Assembly (NCBI GenBank): GCA_947646735.1
Contig: CANTFK010000809.1
Location: 78,410-142,409 of the forward strand
DNA: 64,000 bases
Reading direction: 5' to 3'
Source of the DNA: Peronospora farinosa
Lineage: Eukaryota; Oomycota; Peronosporomycetes; Peronosporales; Peronosporaceae
Made by a program: the position numbers and the translations under genes. How positions within the stretch are numbered: position 1 is the stretch's first letter; every line of letters starts with the position of its first letter. The notes under the pieces were generated by a model, which saw only the letters and a list, made by a program, of their open reading frames with translations, searched no databases and was not told where the DNA came from. Below, piece after piece: positions 11,330-23,042 of this stretch.

Positions 11330-14300
11330 CTAATGAGACTGACGCTCCCAATCACCCATGAGCTCTAGGCAGAATTCGTGAAGTCGGCCACTCAGTAGCA
11401 ACCGCTGCACAAGCTGGCGCACCTCTAAACTACTAGACGAGATGCAACCACACAGCGCTGGATACATCTCCATGATACTACGCGGCTGCAAGTCCACCTC
11501 CAACGCACTTTTCAGAAACACAACCACCCTCTCACGGGCAGCGACGACCTGAATGTCTTCCTGAATGTCGCCCCCAGAAAGTGCTGGAATTGACGACAAT
11601 GCTTGAGCCGACATGTCTGGAGACTGCGGTTTTGAGAGGGTAGAACTGTCTAAATCAGCAAAGCGCACCAAGGCTTTGTTGCAGCACGCAACAAGTCGGG
11701 CACGTGCGAACAATGTCAGCTCTTTGTCTGCCATTTGGATACACATCGTAGCCAATTGCCGCACATAGCACCGAATAATAGACTTGTTGTGCTCCATCGC
11801 ATCCATACCGGAGCACAGCACTGCTATCAAATCGCCAATAAAGGCATTGTACTGGTGTCCGGCTTGAGACTTGATGTCGCTGCCATCGCTAAGCAGTGCG
11901 ATGGTGCTGTCCACCGCGCACTCTAGCACACTCAGCACCAACACCTCGTCCTCTTCTGACTGCACACATGATGGGAATTTACCCCTACTTGGCTGGACAA
12001 AACCTACGATGATTTCAAGCAAGGGTCTCCAACAAGCTTCAGCCAACCGGACAGCCACGAGCCCATTTGAGGTAACGACCAAAAGGACACGCAAAGCGTG
12101 CTTCCACAACTGCGTCGCAGCTTTCTGCGCTGCCGTCATTGGCTTGTCAGGAGACGGGGATGGGCTTGATTCCGGCGTAGTGTGGCTCGCATCGAACTTC
12201 AAGAATGGCTGGATGCAAAAGAGAACCGACAAAAAACGTTTCTCCTTGGCTTCCTTTGATACGCTAGCATACAGCTTCGCCAATGAAGTTAGTGCGTGGC
12301 GGGTGAAGAAAACAAGATCCTTAGCCGACGATTGTGTCACATACCCCACAAGGTGATCTAACGTTTTTGTGTGAACTTCCGGGTGAGACGCAAATGAGTC
12401 ACACTCTTCAAATGCGTTTAGCACGCGTGACTGTAAGCTGTTTGTCGTGATGTTCGTGATCGCCTTAGTGACTGCTCCATGGCCAATTGTAGGCGTACCA
12501 AGCACATGACGGGAGATCAGTGCTGCAAATAAATCCAGCATCTTATCCACGTTGCGCACATCCTTAAATTCGTACTCTTTTGCCTGCGTATATAGCGTCA
12601 CCAAAACCGACACCACTGCGCTCCCAATTTCCTGTTCCTCGTCTTCTTTCCAGGGAAGGGCAGGATTCTCGTCCTTTTCAGCAGCAGTTTGCCTCTCGTC
12701 GCACAGGCGCAATAGTTGACAGAATGCTTCCTCCCAAAGTGCAGGATCCCGAAACACTGGGGCGGAGGTAGCACGCCGCAAAGTCGGAGAAGTTGATATG
12801 GTAGACGTTGGTGTTGACGAAGAAACAAGAGCACCCCCGACAACGCGCATGCCAACTCCAGCGCGAATAGGCTGCGACTGCGTGATGTGATCAAAATCTC
12901 CTGCTGATGAGATTTGTAATAGCGTTTGGAGTGTTTTGACAGCCGCAAGCACGACTTCTTTAGGCATTCCAAAAGCAGCATTCAGCGCTACATGCTGAAG
13001 TAGTGCTCTCCATATGGAGACATACCACGACGTGTGCTGCAACAAGTAGTGCCAGTTGGTCTCCAACACGCGACTAATTCCAGTCAGCATAAGCACCCGA
13101 GACTCGTTCCACTGTTTCTCAGCGTTATCGCGTGAATGATGAAGCATGTAGTTGGCAGAAGCCTTAGACTCATCCTTTTCAAGCGAGCGCGAGCTCTTCC
13201 TTTTCTGAGTCTCGCACAATTTGGCAGCAAGCGGCAGAACCGTCGAGTCCATAAAGAGTTGCCACTCACATAGTTTAAACTGAGCACCGTACGTAACTGC
13301 TGTTCCAAAAAGGGTGTTAATCGCACTGTTCCGCACCTCTGCTCGGTCGTTCAACGCTACGTAGCTGAATTCAGCAAAAATATACTCCCACTGGCTTTGT
13401 TTTCGCTGACCGAGATCGGCATCTTGTCGCGCCTTCTGCTTACCGATCACGTCGGCCACGCTCCAAAGCTCGTTCACAGCCGTAAGACTAATGTTGACAT
13501 CCTTAGCACGACTGCCAAAACGACCAATGCACTTGATGCAACCTGGGAGGTAACAGCTGGGAATTGACACGACCAAATCGTCAACGATGAGGCGCAAACA
13601 TTTGAAAGCGAGCACCTGCGTCTTTCCGTCTCCGGCCTCACAAGCTTCCTGCACTGCAGCTAATATCAGCGGCCAGCCACTGCTGATAAGGTGACCACAG
13701 GTGCTGAGCATTTCAAGCATGCCAGTCAATGCGCGGTCTTTCATGCCTGAGCGTGCTAACACCAGCAAAGGCATAAACAGTTCTTGTTGATTAAACACCT
13801 GCGGAGACGCAAGGTTTTCTTCGTTTCTGACAGCATCACGATTTTCCATTGTCGGCTTTGCGGTGGGTGATGCACTGTTGACGATATGTTGCAGTGCATT
13901 TTGCATGAGTTGCAGGATACTGTCCGTCGTGAAGACCTGGAATTGGCCAAGCTGGGGGAATTTGGCTGCCGTTAGCGGAGCCTGGGGCACAAACGTACTC
14001 ATAAGGACTAGTTCACGCATAACCTCCTCGAAGCACCGCTTACTACTTGACGCTAACTGGGTCAGCATACGCAAAGCAAAATATGGCATGAAAGTACCTG
14101 ACCCAGTGAGACCAACACCTAAGTAGCTTTGGTAGGTTCTCATAAGGTGATAGCTTGCGGGACTAGACACATCGCCATCATCGACTATTGTCCAGTCGTC
14201 GCAGGATGACACTATGCTAGCAGATTCAGAAGTCGACCCAGAATCTCTGTTCGGCAGTGGGAGACCAACTTGATCCCAAGAAACCCTTTGAACTGCAGCT

Positions 14301-16688
14301 AACAGCTTACGCAGTGCACCACTGCTCAGCTTGAGCGCATTACGAAAAAAGTCCACAATCGAATTACTCAGCATCGCCAGCTGCTGCTCCACGTCTTCGT
14401 TTTCAACTCGGAAAGCGCTGATCCGATAGCTTTTAGTTGGCAGTTTTTGCTGCCCGTTCTTCAGCTTCGGATCCGTAAGACCCACAACAATCTCAAAGCC
14501 CTCCAGTAACACGCACCACTCGATCTGCGAAAGCTCTTCACACATTACGTGTGCAGCACCGAAAAGTGCCTTCATCGCATGCACCTCGCGCCAGCTAATT
14601 ATCACGAGACAGCTTTTGCCATCTTCCGCCACTGATTCATCTTGATAATCGGTAGATCCACCGCCACCAAAGCTAGTCGTTGAATTAGATACCTTTGAGT
14701 TTCCTCGAATACTATCCGGCAACGGAAAGCAAAAGCCGCATAAGGCTTGTAAGCAAGTAACAACTACCTCACCCATCGGCTTACACCATGTATCCCTTGC
14801 AATTTGACTCTGCATGTTTGCTCGAAGCCGCGACGCAATCGTAGCCAGCACATGGTATGACTTGAGAGACATGGTGACGAGGTCCATTTCGCGGCAGTGC
14901 CGCATCACGCAGTTCATGGACTGAACTACTGCAGGGGCTACTACTGCAACGCATGCCTTAGCAAGCTTCTCACACTCTCTCTCATTGTCGGTGGATCTTG
15001 ATAACTCAAAAACTGAAGCTGCCATATTGCACTGACACGAAGCCGCAACACGGACAGCAATGTAAAATTGCTGGAGCATGGGCGTTTCTTGCTCGTTCAG
15101 CAGCTCGAGACCCGAGCGAGGTACAGCGGCATCCGGACCTTGAGGCCTAAAATCTAATGGAGGTGACGTCATGATTACAGAAGATGTGGTGCGAGTAATT
15201 GCAACCAGGACCCCATTAGGATAGCTCACCATCGCAGCAATCGTGTCAGGCTCCAAACACACACGATTCATGACTTCCAGTGATAGCAGAACTGGCCATG
15301 TGACGAAATTGATGCCTCCTCCAGCAGAGCCAGTTGTGCTGGAAGCACTAGTGTTTGATAAACTCGAGTGGGTCAAAAAGTTTTTGGCGTCCTTGAAATT
15401 GGCAATTGCATTTGCCGCATATACTTTTGCGTCAGGTAATTTGGACGGTGTGGGTGCTGCTTTCGAGGTATCTGGAGTTGTGTACGTTCCGGTGGCGATG
15501 GTTTCCAGCAGTGCGTGCACAATCATCGCACACTCGGACTCAAAACAATCAGCAAAATGGCACAATAGGGTGCTCGCAAGCCGCATGCCGCGAACAAGCA
15601 GCGGGAAGAACGGGCCCGCTGCACCGTTCGTATTGCTGCTAGTTATTGACGTGTTTGCCGGCCCCGTGATACCTGAACCGGCAGACCCGCCATACTTATC
15701 ATTACAACCCATCTCGAGTACGAATTGTACCAAAGGAATCATTTGATGCTTTAACATCGCCTTGAATTCGATATCAAGTCGAAAAAGCCCGTAATGAGAT
15801 GCCAAGACTGTCTCCAGTAATTCCACACCCAATGCAGCACTCATTGGCGACGTCGCTGTGCGTTTTAACCACATGCCGTTCTCTTCTCGACTCATGAAAC
15901 ACAATTCCTGGAACAACAGCACTCCAACATGTTTTGCCTCTGGATTTGAATCCACTTTTCCAAATACCAATGACACCAATTGTCGAATTGTCATGGCTGC
16001 TGTATTTCCCACGACAGAACTAGCACTGCTACTAGCTGCATGCAGATGCAAACAGATCCAAACGGCCTGCATCACCATATCTTCATTCCCCACCAGCACG
16101 TTTTCTGTGTTTTTTTCGAATAAAACCCACAAAAAACCCAGTTAACAAAATCTTTCATCCAACAAAACAAAACACCAAAAAACACAATCCGTCCTAACCG
16201 CGAGCCTGACCGTCCTGTAGGATCCTAACCCGTGTCAAAGGTCTCCCTGACCCTTTTTTTGTTTCCTCGTACGCCAATGTCATTAACTGAAGTAACGTCT
16301 GAAGTAACTTGACCTGTACATCAACCTGGGTGTTTTTCTCGGCCTGAATCTGTAGGACTCGTAGGATACTTCCCACACTAGCAGGTTCAATAGCATCCCA
16401 GCTCACAAGACGTTGGATACTGGCCAATGCAAGCACTAGGATCTTTTGTGATGCATTTGTGTGATTGCAGGCCAATAAAAAAGGCCGTAGGACGCTCTCA
16501 CTCTGAAACATCACATGTCCTGGACCTGGCGCACGTCCTTCGACACGCAGTAGCGCCGCATACTGCTGCTGTAAAGCCGGTAGCGTCTCCAATGCGCGAT
16601 TTACTGCTTCCTTTACAACCGGGTACTTACGTTTAGCTTCCGATCGTAACGCATGGAGATCAGCGGCGAGCTGCCGTAGGAAATCCAT
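11330..16688 (-). CDS. MON2: MON2-like Golgi/endosome trafficking scaffold, two exons
   Basis: MON2 is a large Sec7-related scaffold without a Sec7 domain. With Dopey proteins it works in endosome-to-Golgi transport. Exon 1 is 16199-16688, starting at the ATG of MDFLRQLAADLHALRSEAKR, the typical DCB-domain N-terminus. An intron of about 94 bp (16105-16198) follows, and exon 2 is 11330-16104, giving about 1754 residues, near the usual family length. Exon 2 opens with the DCB/HUS motif region (AVWICLHLH, NTAAMTIRQLVSLVFGK) and continues with long helical repeats to the C-terminus. The phases of both splice sites agree. The donor is uncertain, because a segment of about 25 residues before it has no counterpart I recall in other MON2 proteins; an alternative donor lies about 12 bases upstream in the coding direction. 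It is transcribed towards FYVE/GAF gene 2. Confidence 0.87.
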
Positions 16689-17583
16689 CGCAGGACGTGG
16701 TTGAATAGAGTTGAATATTGGGGAGACGTGTAGTTTTACGGTGAAGAATAGAGTCCTCTTTTCGAATAAGGACACTTTTTTACTTTGGTTTAAAAATATA
16801 GTACTGTATTATGTATATAGTACTGTATTATGTATATAGTACTGTATTCTCGTAGCTGCAGCTACTCTTTGCAAGGTTAAGTTCTACTCAAGACTAATGT
16901 CAGCATTTCGACTGCATGTGTACTTCTTATCTTAGTCAATTTAGTTTACATATCTCTGACGAGGCATTGGATAGCTAGGTAAGTCAATGTGCCGATACCG
17001 TTCTGATTTGTCCGATTAATTTGCCACAAGTTTTTTAAAAAAATTCTAGTGAGAAAAGCTTCTGCTTAGAATTGTAAGAAGTGTTTTTGCTTAGCACCAC
17101 GTCCAATGGGACACTCACGCAGCAGTGATGACTTGACTTGGTACAGCTTGAGAGTCTCTGGGCTATGCCGATATTAAGCTCGTGCAAGTCAAAGTATTGT
17201 CTTTTAGTTATTGGGGTCTATAAATCGAGCAGTGATGGCTAACAAAAAGTGAATGTGAAAGCGTGCAGAGCACGCTGCTCATTGCTATGTGAGACTGTAG
17301 GACGATGACGATCTATATGTCAAGGTGACGAGACAAGCCTGGTCGAGTCAAGGTCATGTGTACTTGTCACAATAGTCAGACGTCATGTATCACACGTTAT
17401 TTTCTTATTGCTTACGGCTCAATTATATGCAAAAACTCCATAGTATGTGAGACCACTACATGTGCAACAAATACGTTCGTTGTGTCAGTCGCGATGTACA
17501 TGGCAGACCGATTCGTCTGCCAAATACGATGCTTGACATGATTGACACTAGATGTTAGCTTTATTTGGTCGTTTTTTTCCAGT
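16689..17583. other. Intergenic region between MON2-like and aquaporin genes
   Basis: This 895-bp AT-richer spacer holds the upstream region of the MON2-like gene and the 3' flank of the aquaporin. Apart from the 19-bp tandem repeat listed separately I see no gene. Confidence 0.55.
16797..16848. repeat. 19-bp tandem repeat, about 2.7 units
   Basis: The unit TATAGTACTGTATTATGTA is present twice in full and once in part with no mismatch. It lies about 110 bp upstream of the MON2-like start codon. It could be a polymorphic minisatellite; no function is visible. Confidence 0.9.
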
Positions 17584-18471
17584 TTAAGTGTCGAGCGGGT
17601 GCTTGTTCTCGCACGGGTGGTGGTGCTCTACCATTCCAACGTATATACCGCCACCAATCGCGCCACCTAGAATGGGGCCTACAATCGGTACCCAAAAGTA
17701 GTAGTCCCGAAGAGTGAAGACACTTGAGCCCCAGCCAGCACATAACGAGAAGAGTCGCGGGCCAAAGTCGCGTGCCGGATTGATGGCATAACCCGAGTTC
17801 ATGCCGAACGCCATACCGATTGCCACCACCAACAAAGCCACAGCTACAGGCTGGGCGTCTGGACTCGCAGGCTTGTTCAACTGGTCACCCAGAGCAAAGA
17901 TACCTCCCAATAGCAAAGCCGTACCGACCATTTCCGTCAAAAAACAGGTACTAACCGGAACGTCGCTGCTGTACGGGTACGTGGCAAAGATGCTTCCAGT
18001 CGATTGCTTGCTCGGATCCATTTTATGAATCATGGGGCTGTAGACGGCCCACACAATAAAGGCAGCTACGAAAGCTCCCAATACCTGCGCGGTGATATAT
18101 GGAATCACTTTGCGCCTCTCGAAACGACCGAAGAGGGCGAGGGTCGTCGTCACTGCAGGATTCAGGTGGGCGCCCGAGATGCCTCCTGATACGTGGATGC
18201 CAAAGAGAACGCCAAGTCCCCAGCACAGGTTGATACTGAAGTAGTCACCCCTGCTGCCCTCGCTAAGCACAACCTGAGCCACGACTCCGTCACCGAACAT
18301 GATGAGCACCATGGTGCCGAGAAACTCGGCCATGCATTCGCGTAGCAGCGGTGACTTGATTTGGTACGGCTTCGGTAGTGGCGTCGACATCTTGGCTACG
18401 TCAGCATCTTGTATGCCGTTAAAGTAGCTGTCTCTATCCTTGTAGCCACGAGTGGATGACAAAGTATCCAT
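17584..18471 (-). CDS. Aquaglyceroporin (MIP family channel)
   Basis: This 295-residue channel protein starts at the first suitable ATG (MDTLSSTRGYKD). The frame is open further upstream, but that stretch is a CT-repeat leader. Both half-helix pore motifs are intact: HLNPAVTTT at about residue 103 and INPARDFGPR at about residue 228. The Asp after the second NPAR is the glycerol-facilitator signature, so the channel should pass glycerol or similar small solutes as well as water. Six hydrophobic segments fit the MIP fold; both termini are hydrophilic and His/Ser-rich at the ends (VEHHHPCENKH). It probably sits in the plasma membrane, though location cannot be proven here. The gene has no intron and is the last intact host gene before the transposon island. 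Confidence 0.93.
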   Translation of the reverse strand: MDTLSSTRGYKDRDSYFNGIQDADVAKMSTPLPKPYQIKSPLLRECMAEFLGTMVLIMFGDGVVAQVVLSEGSRGDYFSINLCWGLGVLFGIHVSGGISGAHLNPAVTTTLALFGRFERRKVIPYITAQVLGAFVAAFIVWAVYSPMIHKMDPSKQSTGSIFATYPYSSDVPVSTCFLTEMVGTALLLGGIFALGDQLNKPASPDAQPVAVALLVVAIGMAFGMNSGYAINPARDFGPRLFSLCAGWGSSVFTLRDYYFWVPIVGPILGGAIGGGIYVGMVEHHHPCENKHPLDT

Positions 18472-19175
18472 CACAAGAGAGAGAGAGAGAAAGAGAGAGA
18501 AAAAGAGAGAAAACCGGAGGAGGAAGTGGAGCTTCTCGGTGTGAGGGAGAATCGAAAAGTGACATGCCAAGAAGAGTGAGGGACTGGTCAACCCCATCAG
18601 TCATGAAGTGAGCCGGTGTAATTGCTTCAACGTTAACGTGATACACGCGGCAAAAACGGGCCCGATGTGAAGTGTTTTAAGCTGTTACGTCTGTAATGAG
18701 TGATCACTTTGATTGCCTGGCGTAGCGATCGTTCGTGGCGATGCCAACCGACCCCGCATCTTTGCACGTGAGTATTTAATGATATAACGACAGCCCCGTC
18801 AATGAAGCGCTCGGTCGTAACATCGATAGATACCGAACGTCGATATTGCAGCGCTTTTCCAAGTCAATTTGGGCTGCAGCTTGATCGGCGAGACGTCGAT
18901 CATTAAGGCGCACGTAACGACGCTAAAGACTATCTCATTCTCCACAGTTCAGTTTGTTTCTTATCCTCTTGCAGGCTGATTGCGCTGCCTTCCTATACAT
19001 TTATTAAATGAAATGGACAGTCCCTTCATGGATTAGCACTTGTTTGCTGAGCTGACTTACCGCTGGCTTTTGAAACCTCCCCCACCCACGAATATTCGTC
19101 GGATTATGTCGGGGATCGTTTATCGTCGGCCTTGAATATTCATCGGCTCTGTATTGATTATCTCATTTTCTACTC
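18472..19175. other. Upstream region of aquaporin gene with GA/CT tract
   Basis: A purine tract (AGAGAGAGAGAAAGAGAG type) spans about 18476-18515, immediately upstream of the aquaporin ATG. On the coding strand it is a CT-rich leader. The rest of this 700-bp region holds no recognised gene and ends at the LINE fragment. Confidence 0.6.
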
Positions 19176-20276
19176 TTGAGGGCCAGATGTCGTTTTCCTG
19201 TTTACTTCTGTTCACTCTCTGATGAATCTGATCGCCCTCAGAGTTGGGAGCTCACTCAATGCCACGATGGCATAACTTGGGTTTTCGACGGCGCTCCGCC
19301 GCTAGTAAAAGGGAAATCGCAGGAGCTCACCCAACAAGCGGAGAGCAAGCTCAGCCGACATGGGGTTGTCTTTTTTTCCAACCCACAGATCCACCACTAT
19401 CCGTGGTCCGCACCGCCTACGGTCCCCAACCATCGACTATTCACTTTTTTGAAAAAACAAGCTTTTCAGGCGACAAAGCGCGGTCTCGCAGCACCGCTGA
19501 AGCAGGTCATCGATCGGCTAGTCACAAAGAGCCAGAATACGCGGTGGCAATGCACAGCTTTAAATGTCACGCCGGCTCAGCTATGGGATCACGGCCATGC
19601 GGTAACGGAATACCAGTTATGGACACGATATCGACACGCTACCGGACAGCTAAACTTTTGGTACCAAAACCGACCCCCGGACGGATCATGCACATATTTG
19701 GAATGTGTAGGCCAAAAGGAAACCCAGGAGCATCTCTTTTGGGGATGTCCCCGCGCTCAGGCAATCTGGGCCCGGCTTATCAGTCATTGGGAGAGTACAC
19801 CTCACCATCCTACCCACCTCCTGGATTGGCTCGAACACTGCGCAAACTGTAGCGTACCACGTATCTCGCCGCAGGTCACAGCAAAGCTGTTAGCCCGGTA
19901 CCCGGAACACATTGATCTATTCGCCACAGCCTGGAGGACGATTTGGGAAGTCGCAGTGACCGTCATTATCACAATGCTCTGGCAACTTCGCGTGGATAGG
20001 ATTTTTAACAATGCGCTTATTCCGATACAAGCCAGTGAAACTTTGATCTGGAATAGGATTCAGCTCCAACTGAGGGCGCTCATCAAACGTCTCCATTGCA
20101 GAGCGGCCACAGCCGTCCGTGGAGCCCAACTATCTGCATGTTACGACATATTTATATCAGAACCGAGAGGGCAGTCCGGCGTTCATAGACGGGCTGCCAG
20201 CCGTAGGCAATTCCTGGACCCTCCAGCGTTGCTAGTGTGGTTAACTACCTACCAGAGATCTTGCACTAATCAGTAA
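19176..20276 (+). pseudogene. LINE-type retrotransposon C-terminal fragment
   Basis: An open frame of about 366 codons has no ATG in its first half, so this is a 5'-truncated piece and not a gene with its own start. It carries a zinc-binding segment seen after the reverse transcriptase in non-LTR elements (CTYLECVGQKETQEHLFWGC, at about 19686-19748). That is followed by a helix with RAQAIWARLISHW and a hydrophobic stretch. No reverse transcriptase or endonuclease is left. The reading frame is undisturbed, so the insertion may be fairly young or the frame may be part of a longer ORF lost by truncation. A host zinc-finger protein is less likely given the missing start. Confidence 0.6.
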
Positions 20277-22094
20277 ATAGACAATCTGTTCTCTCTCTCT
20301 CCTGTTTACTTCTGTATATTCTATCGCATGAGATAGGCATTTAATTTTCTACTTTCTTGATGGATTGGCACGTTTTCGCTGAGCTCGTACGTCAACACTC
20401 GCGTCACCGATCAAATCATCGTCGACTTGAAAATTTGTCGACTCGTTGATACGGTGTCGTGTATATAACATAGGGAATTCCCACATTCTCGTGATGTTCC
20501 TACACTACAGTAAATACAGTTCTCTTTTCCTGCAAACAGACGGTCGGTATTTGCACGCTTCCGGTGTAACGGGTGGCACTAAATGGGGTGGATCATAAGT
20601 GCGTTCGCACTTAGTTCTGTCACTTGGAAGACGTACACATCAAGTATTAGCGTTGACGTCACGGAAGGACGTCATCTAAGAGCCTTCATACATGTAAGCT
20701 CGCTACGTAGGGACGACGACGTGTCTAATGATAGTGTGCGTCCATTCATATTGTTATAGCCCAATAGTCATTTTGATCACTATGTAACACATTGGTGACG
20801 GGTACTTCTAGAGACCTGTCGCGTACTACTTAGCACACACCTTCAGCACAAGAGAGGATGTGGTTGTCTAACCTTCGAGTGCAATGGTGGATGATTGCTC
20901 GGTCGCACCAACGGTTGCCGCCGCAGAAGCGAACTGCGCAACGAACTCCTAAGCAAGTGCTTCCACTTGCGCCACGCAGAAGCTTATTCAGCTTCTCGTA
21001 GGTTAGTTTGCAAATGTAACGGGTTACACGACGGTTGAAATATCATACCGAAAGTACATCACGGTTGAAGGTTTCTATATTGCATATAATGTATTTTTAA
21101 TCCCGATCCGTTTAATAAGGAGTATTATATATGCGTGATATAGGAATGTACTGTATCAGTAATACCTTATACTACGGCATCGATTCCTTAATCAGCTCTC
21201 ATTTTAGGCTAAATGTAACGGGGTGAGTCCGTTACGTGACACTTATATGAAGTGTCAATAAAAATATTATTATAACTAATAATATTTGACAGTATTATAT
21301 TTTGTTATAATATTGTCCTCGCATCTCCTTGAAGCTGGAGATGCCCTCTAATTGTTTTAATCTATGCCGTTATATTAATCAAGGGGCTGACTAATGACCG
21401 ATGGATGCGCGCAATGAATGGAGAGCACGAAGGTAGCATACATATCTGTACTTTAATATAGTTAAGACAAGGTTATTAATGATTTAGTTTTATTAAATAG
21501 TTTAACTAAATACAGTTCTCTTTTTCTCGACTTCTAAGCGTGATGTTTAGAAATAAAGCTTTCACTGCCTCTTTGTGTAAAAGAGGTTTTGAGGCACCTG
21601 CTTTCACTGTCATCAGTGAGGGAAACTATACTATTATCAGTATAGTTGGAGCGTTGCCCATTACATTAAAGATCCCAAGTCTCTCTAGGACTTGTTCTCA
21701 TGCGCACTTCATGCGTAGGTTCCTTGAACCTCTAAGCTCTTAGCGTATTCTTGAACTCTGTGCGTTGGTTCAAAGAGCCCTTAAGCTATTGCTTATAGAC
21801 TAGAAGCTCCTCCTACTTCCGTAAAACGGGTAGACTTTGTATCCGTTTGATAAGTTCCTTAGAGCTAAGTGGCTTTTAGCCAAAACTTTGTATTAGTTCT
21901 ATAGAACCAAGAGGTTTTCAGTCTAAGAATTTTTCCTCTGACCTAAGAGCTGTGTAGCTCATCTAATGCTTATTCAAGACTGATTTATATATTTTGAATA
22001 TAACTAAACATAAATCTAATTATAGTTTTGTAACGGGGCTAGAGCGTACCGTCACTAGCTTACACGCGCGCTTGAGGAAGACTCAAGCCCAAGA
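20277..22094. other. Cluster of LTR relics without coding capacity
   Basis: TGTAACGGG, a typical oomycete Gypsy LTR start, occurs near 20566, 21016, 21214 and 22031. A shared motif TAAATACAGTTCTCTTTT occurs near 20511 and 21509. These suggest several broken or solo LTRs in both orientations. Boundaries cannot be set by eye, and no protein-coding frame is recognisable. Confidence 0.45.
20816..21012 (-). repeat. Diverged fragment of an A/B-type LTR
   Basis: Read on the minus strand, this stretch aligns with the U5-side of the LTRs of elements A and B. It shares the block around TTAGCACACACCTTCAG and the GAAGCTT...AGCTTCTCG hairpin, at clearly lower identity. It is an older family member. Confidence 0.6.
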
Positions 22095-22707
22095 TGTAGA
22101 CATGCACTTCTTCGAAGTTGCCTCGTGCTACTAGCACACACCTTCAGGACAAGCGAGGAAGCGGTTAGACCGTCTTACCTTCGCGTGCGAGGGTGGTTAG
22201 GACGTTGGTCGACTGCATAAGCAGTCGTACCACCAGTTGCCTCTCGCTTAAGCGAGAGTGCAACGAACTTCTAAGACAAGAATACACCGACGTCACGTAG
22301 AAGCTTTTCGGCTTCTCGTGCGTGGTGCTTTTGATTTAGCAAATTCAAGACTGAGCCATATTAAATGAATTATAATTAATTATAACTAAATATATGCTTA
22401 ACTACTGATTGGCTATATACATATATATATAGATCGGATACGCGACTCTTTAGAAGCGCATCCTGACGCACGAGCTTCAATCCAGATTTAAGCTTGCGAA
22501 TGACGTCCTTCTAAGACATCGCGATGCCTAGCTTCAACTAGCGTCATCCCTTCCCATGTGAATCCATAAATGGATATCACATTCACGAGGGTGGATCACA
22601 TTTGTGTATCGCACACAAGTGACAGGTCAAAAGTAATCATGGATACTTTTAGACCAAACATTAAGTATATTACTTAATGTTTACGCGTAACTAGATGCCC
22701 TGTTACA
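22095..22707 (-). repeat. 3' LTR of element A
   Basis: On the minus strand it starts TGTAACAGGGCATC and ends GTCTACA. It has the same length (613 bp) as the 3' LTR of element B at 51191-51803, with only about eight differences. It is built from consecutive short hairpins. Confidence 0.85.
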
Positions 22708-22721
22708 CCATCCCCCTTTTA
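22708..22721 (-). other. Polypurine tract of element A
   Basis: On the minus strand AAAAGGGGGATGG lies directly before the LTR. This is the expected position for the plus-strand DNA primer in reverse transcription. Confidence 0.65.
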
Positions 22722-23042
22722 GAACGATTTTTACAGTTTGTAAAACATCGCCTAGGAGACAGAGAGACTTGCGAGCCATTATAAACGCGCCGCTTTAGTC
22801 TGATCAATTCTCACGCCACCGAAACGTGGTGAGGCTGATGGGTCGCCTGCAAATGTACCCATGCAGTCCAGCACTAAGCGCACGCGCCGCGATATTTATC
22901 GCAGCCGTCGCAAAGTGCCTCAGGCACTGAGGTGAATCTTCCATCTCACTATAATGTGGATGAAGATCCCTCTCTCATTTTAGATTAAAATGAGACTACA
23001 CCACTGCCATCACCCCAAAGTGGTGATGAGCAAAGCGCGTTG

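Noticed and set aside
15243..15746. Plus-strand frame opposite the MON2-like gene
   Set aside because: It is a shadow of the Ala/Ser-rich MON2 coding sequence with no independent evidence.
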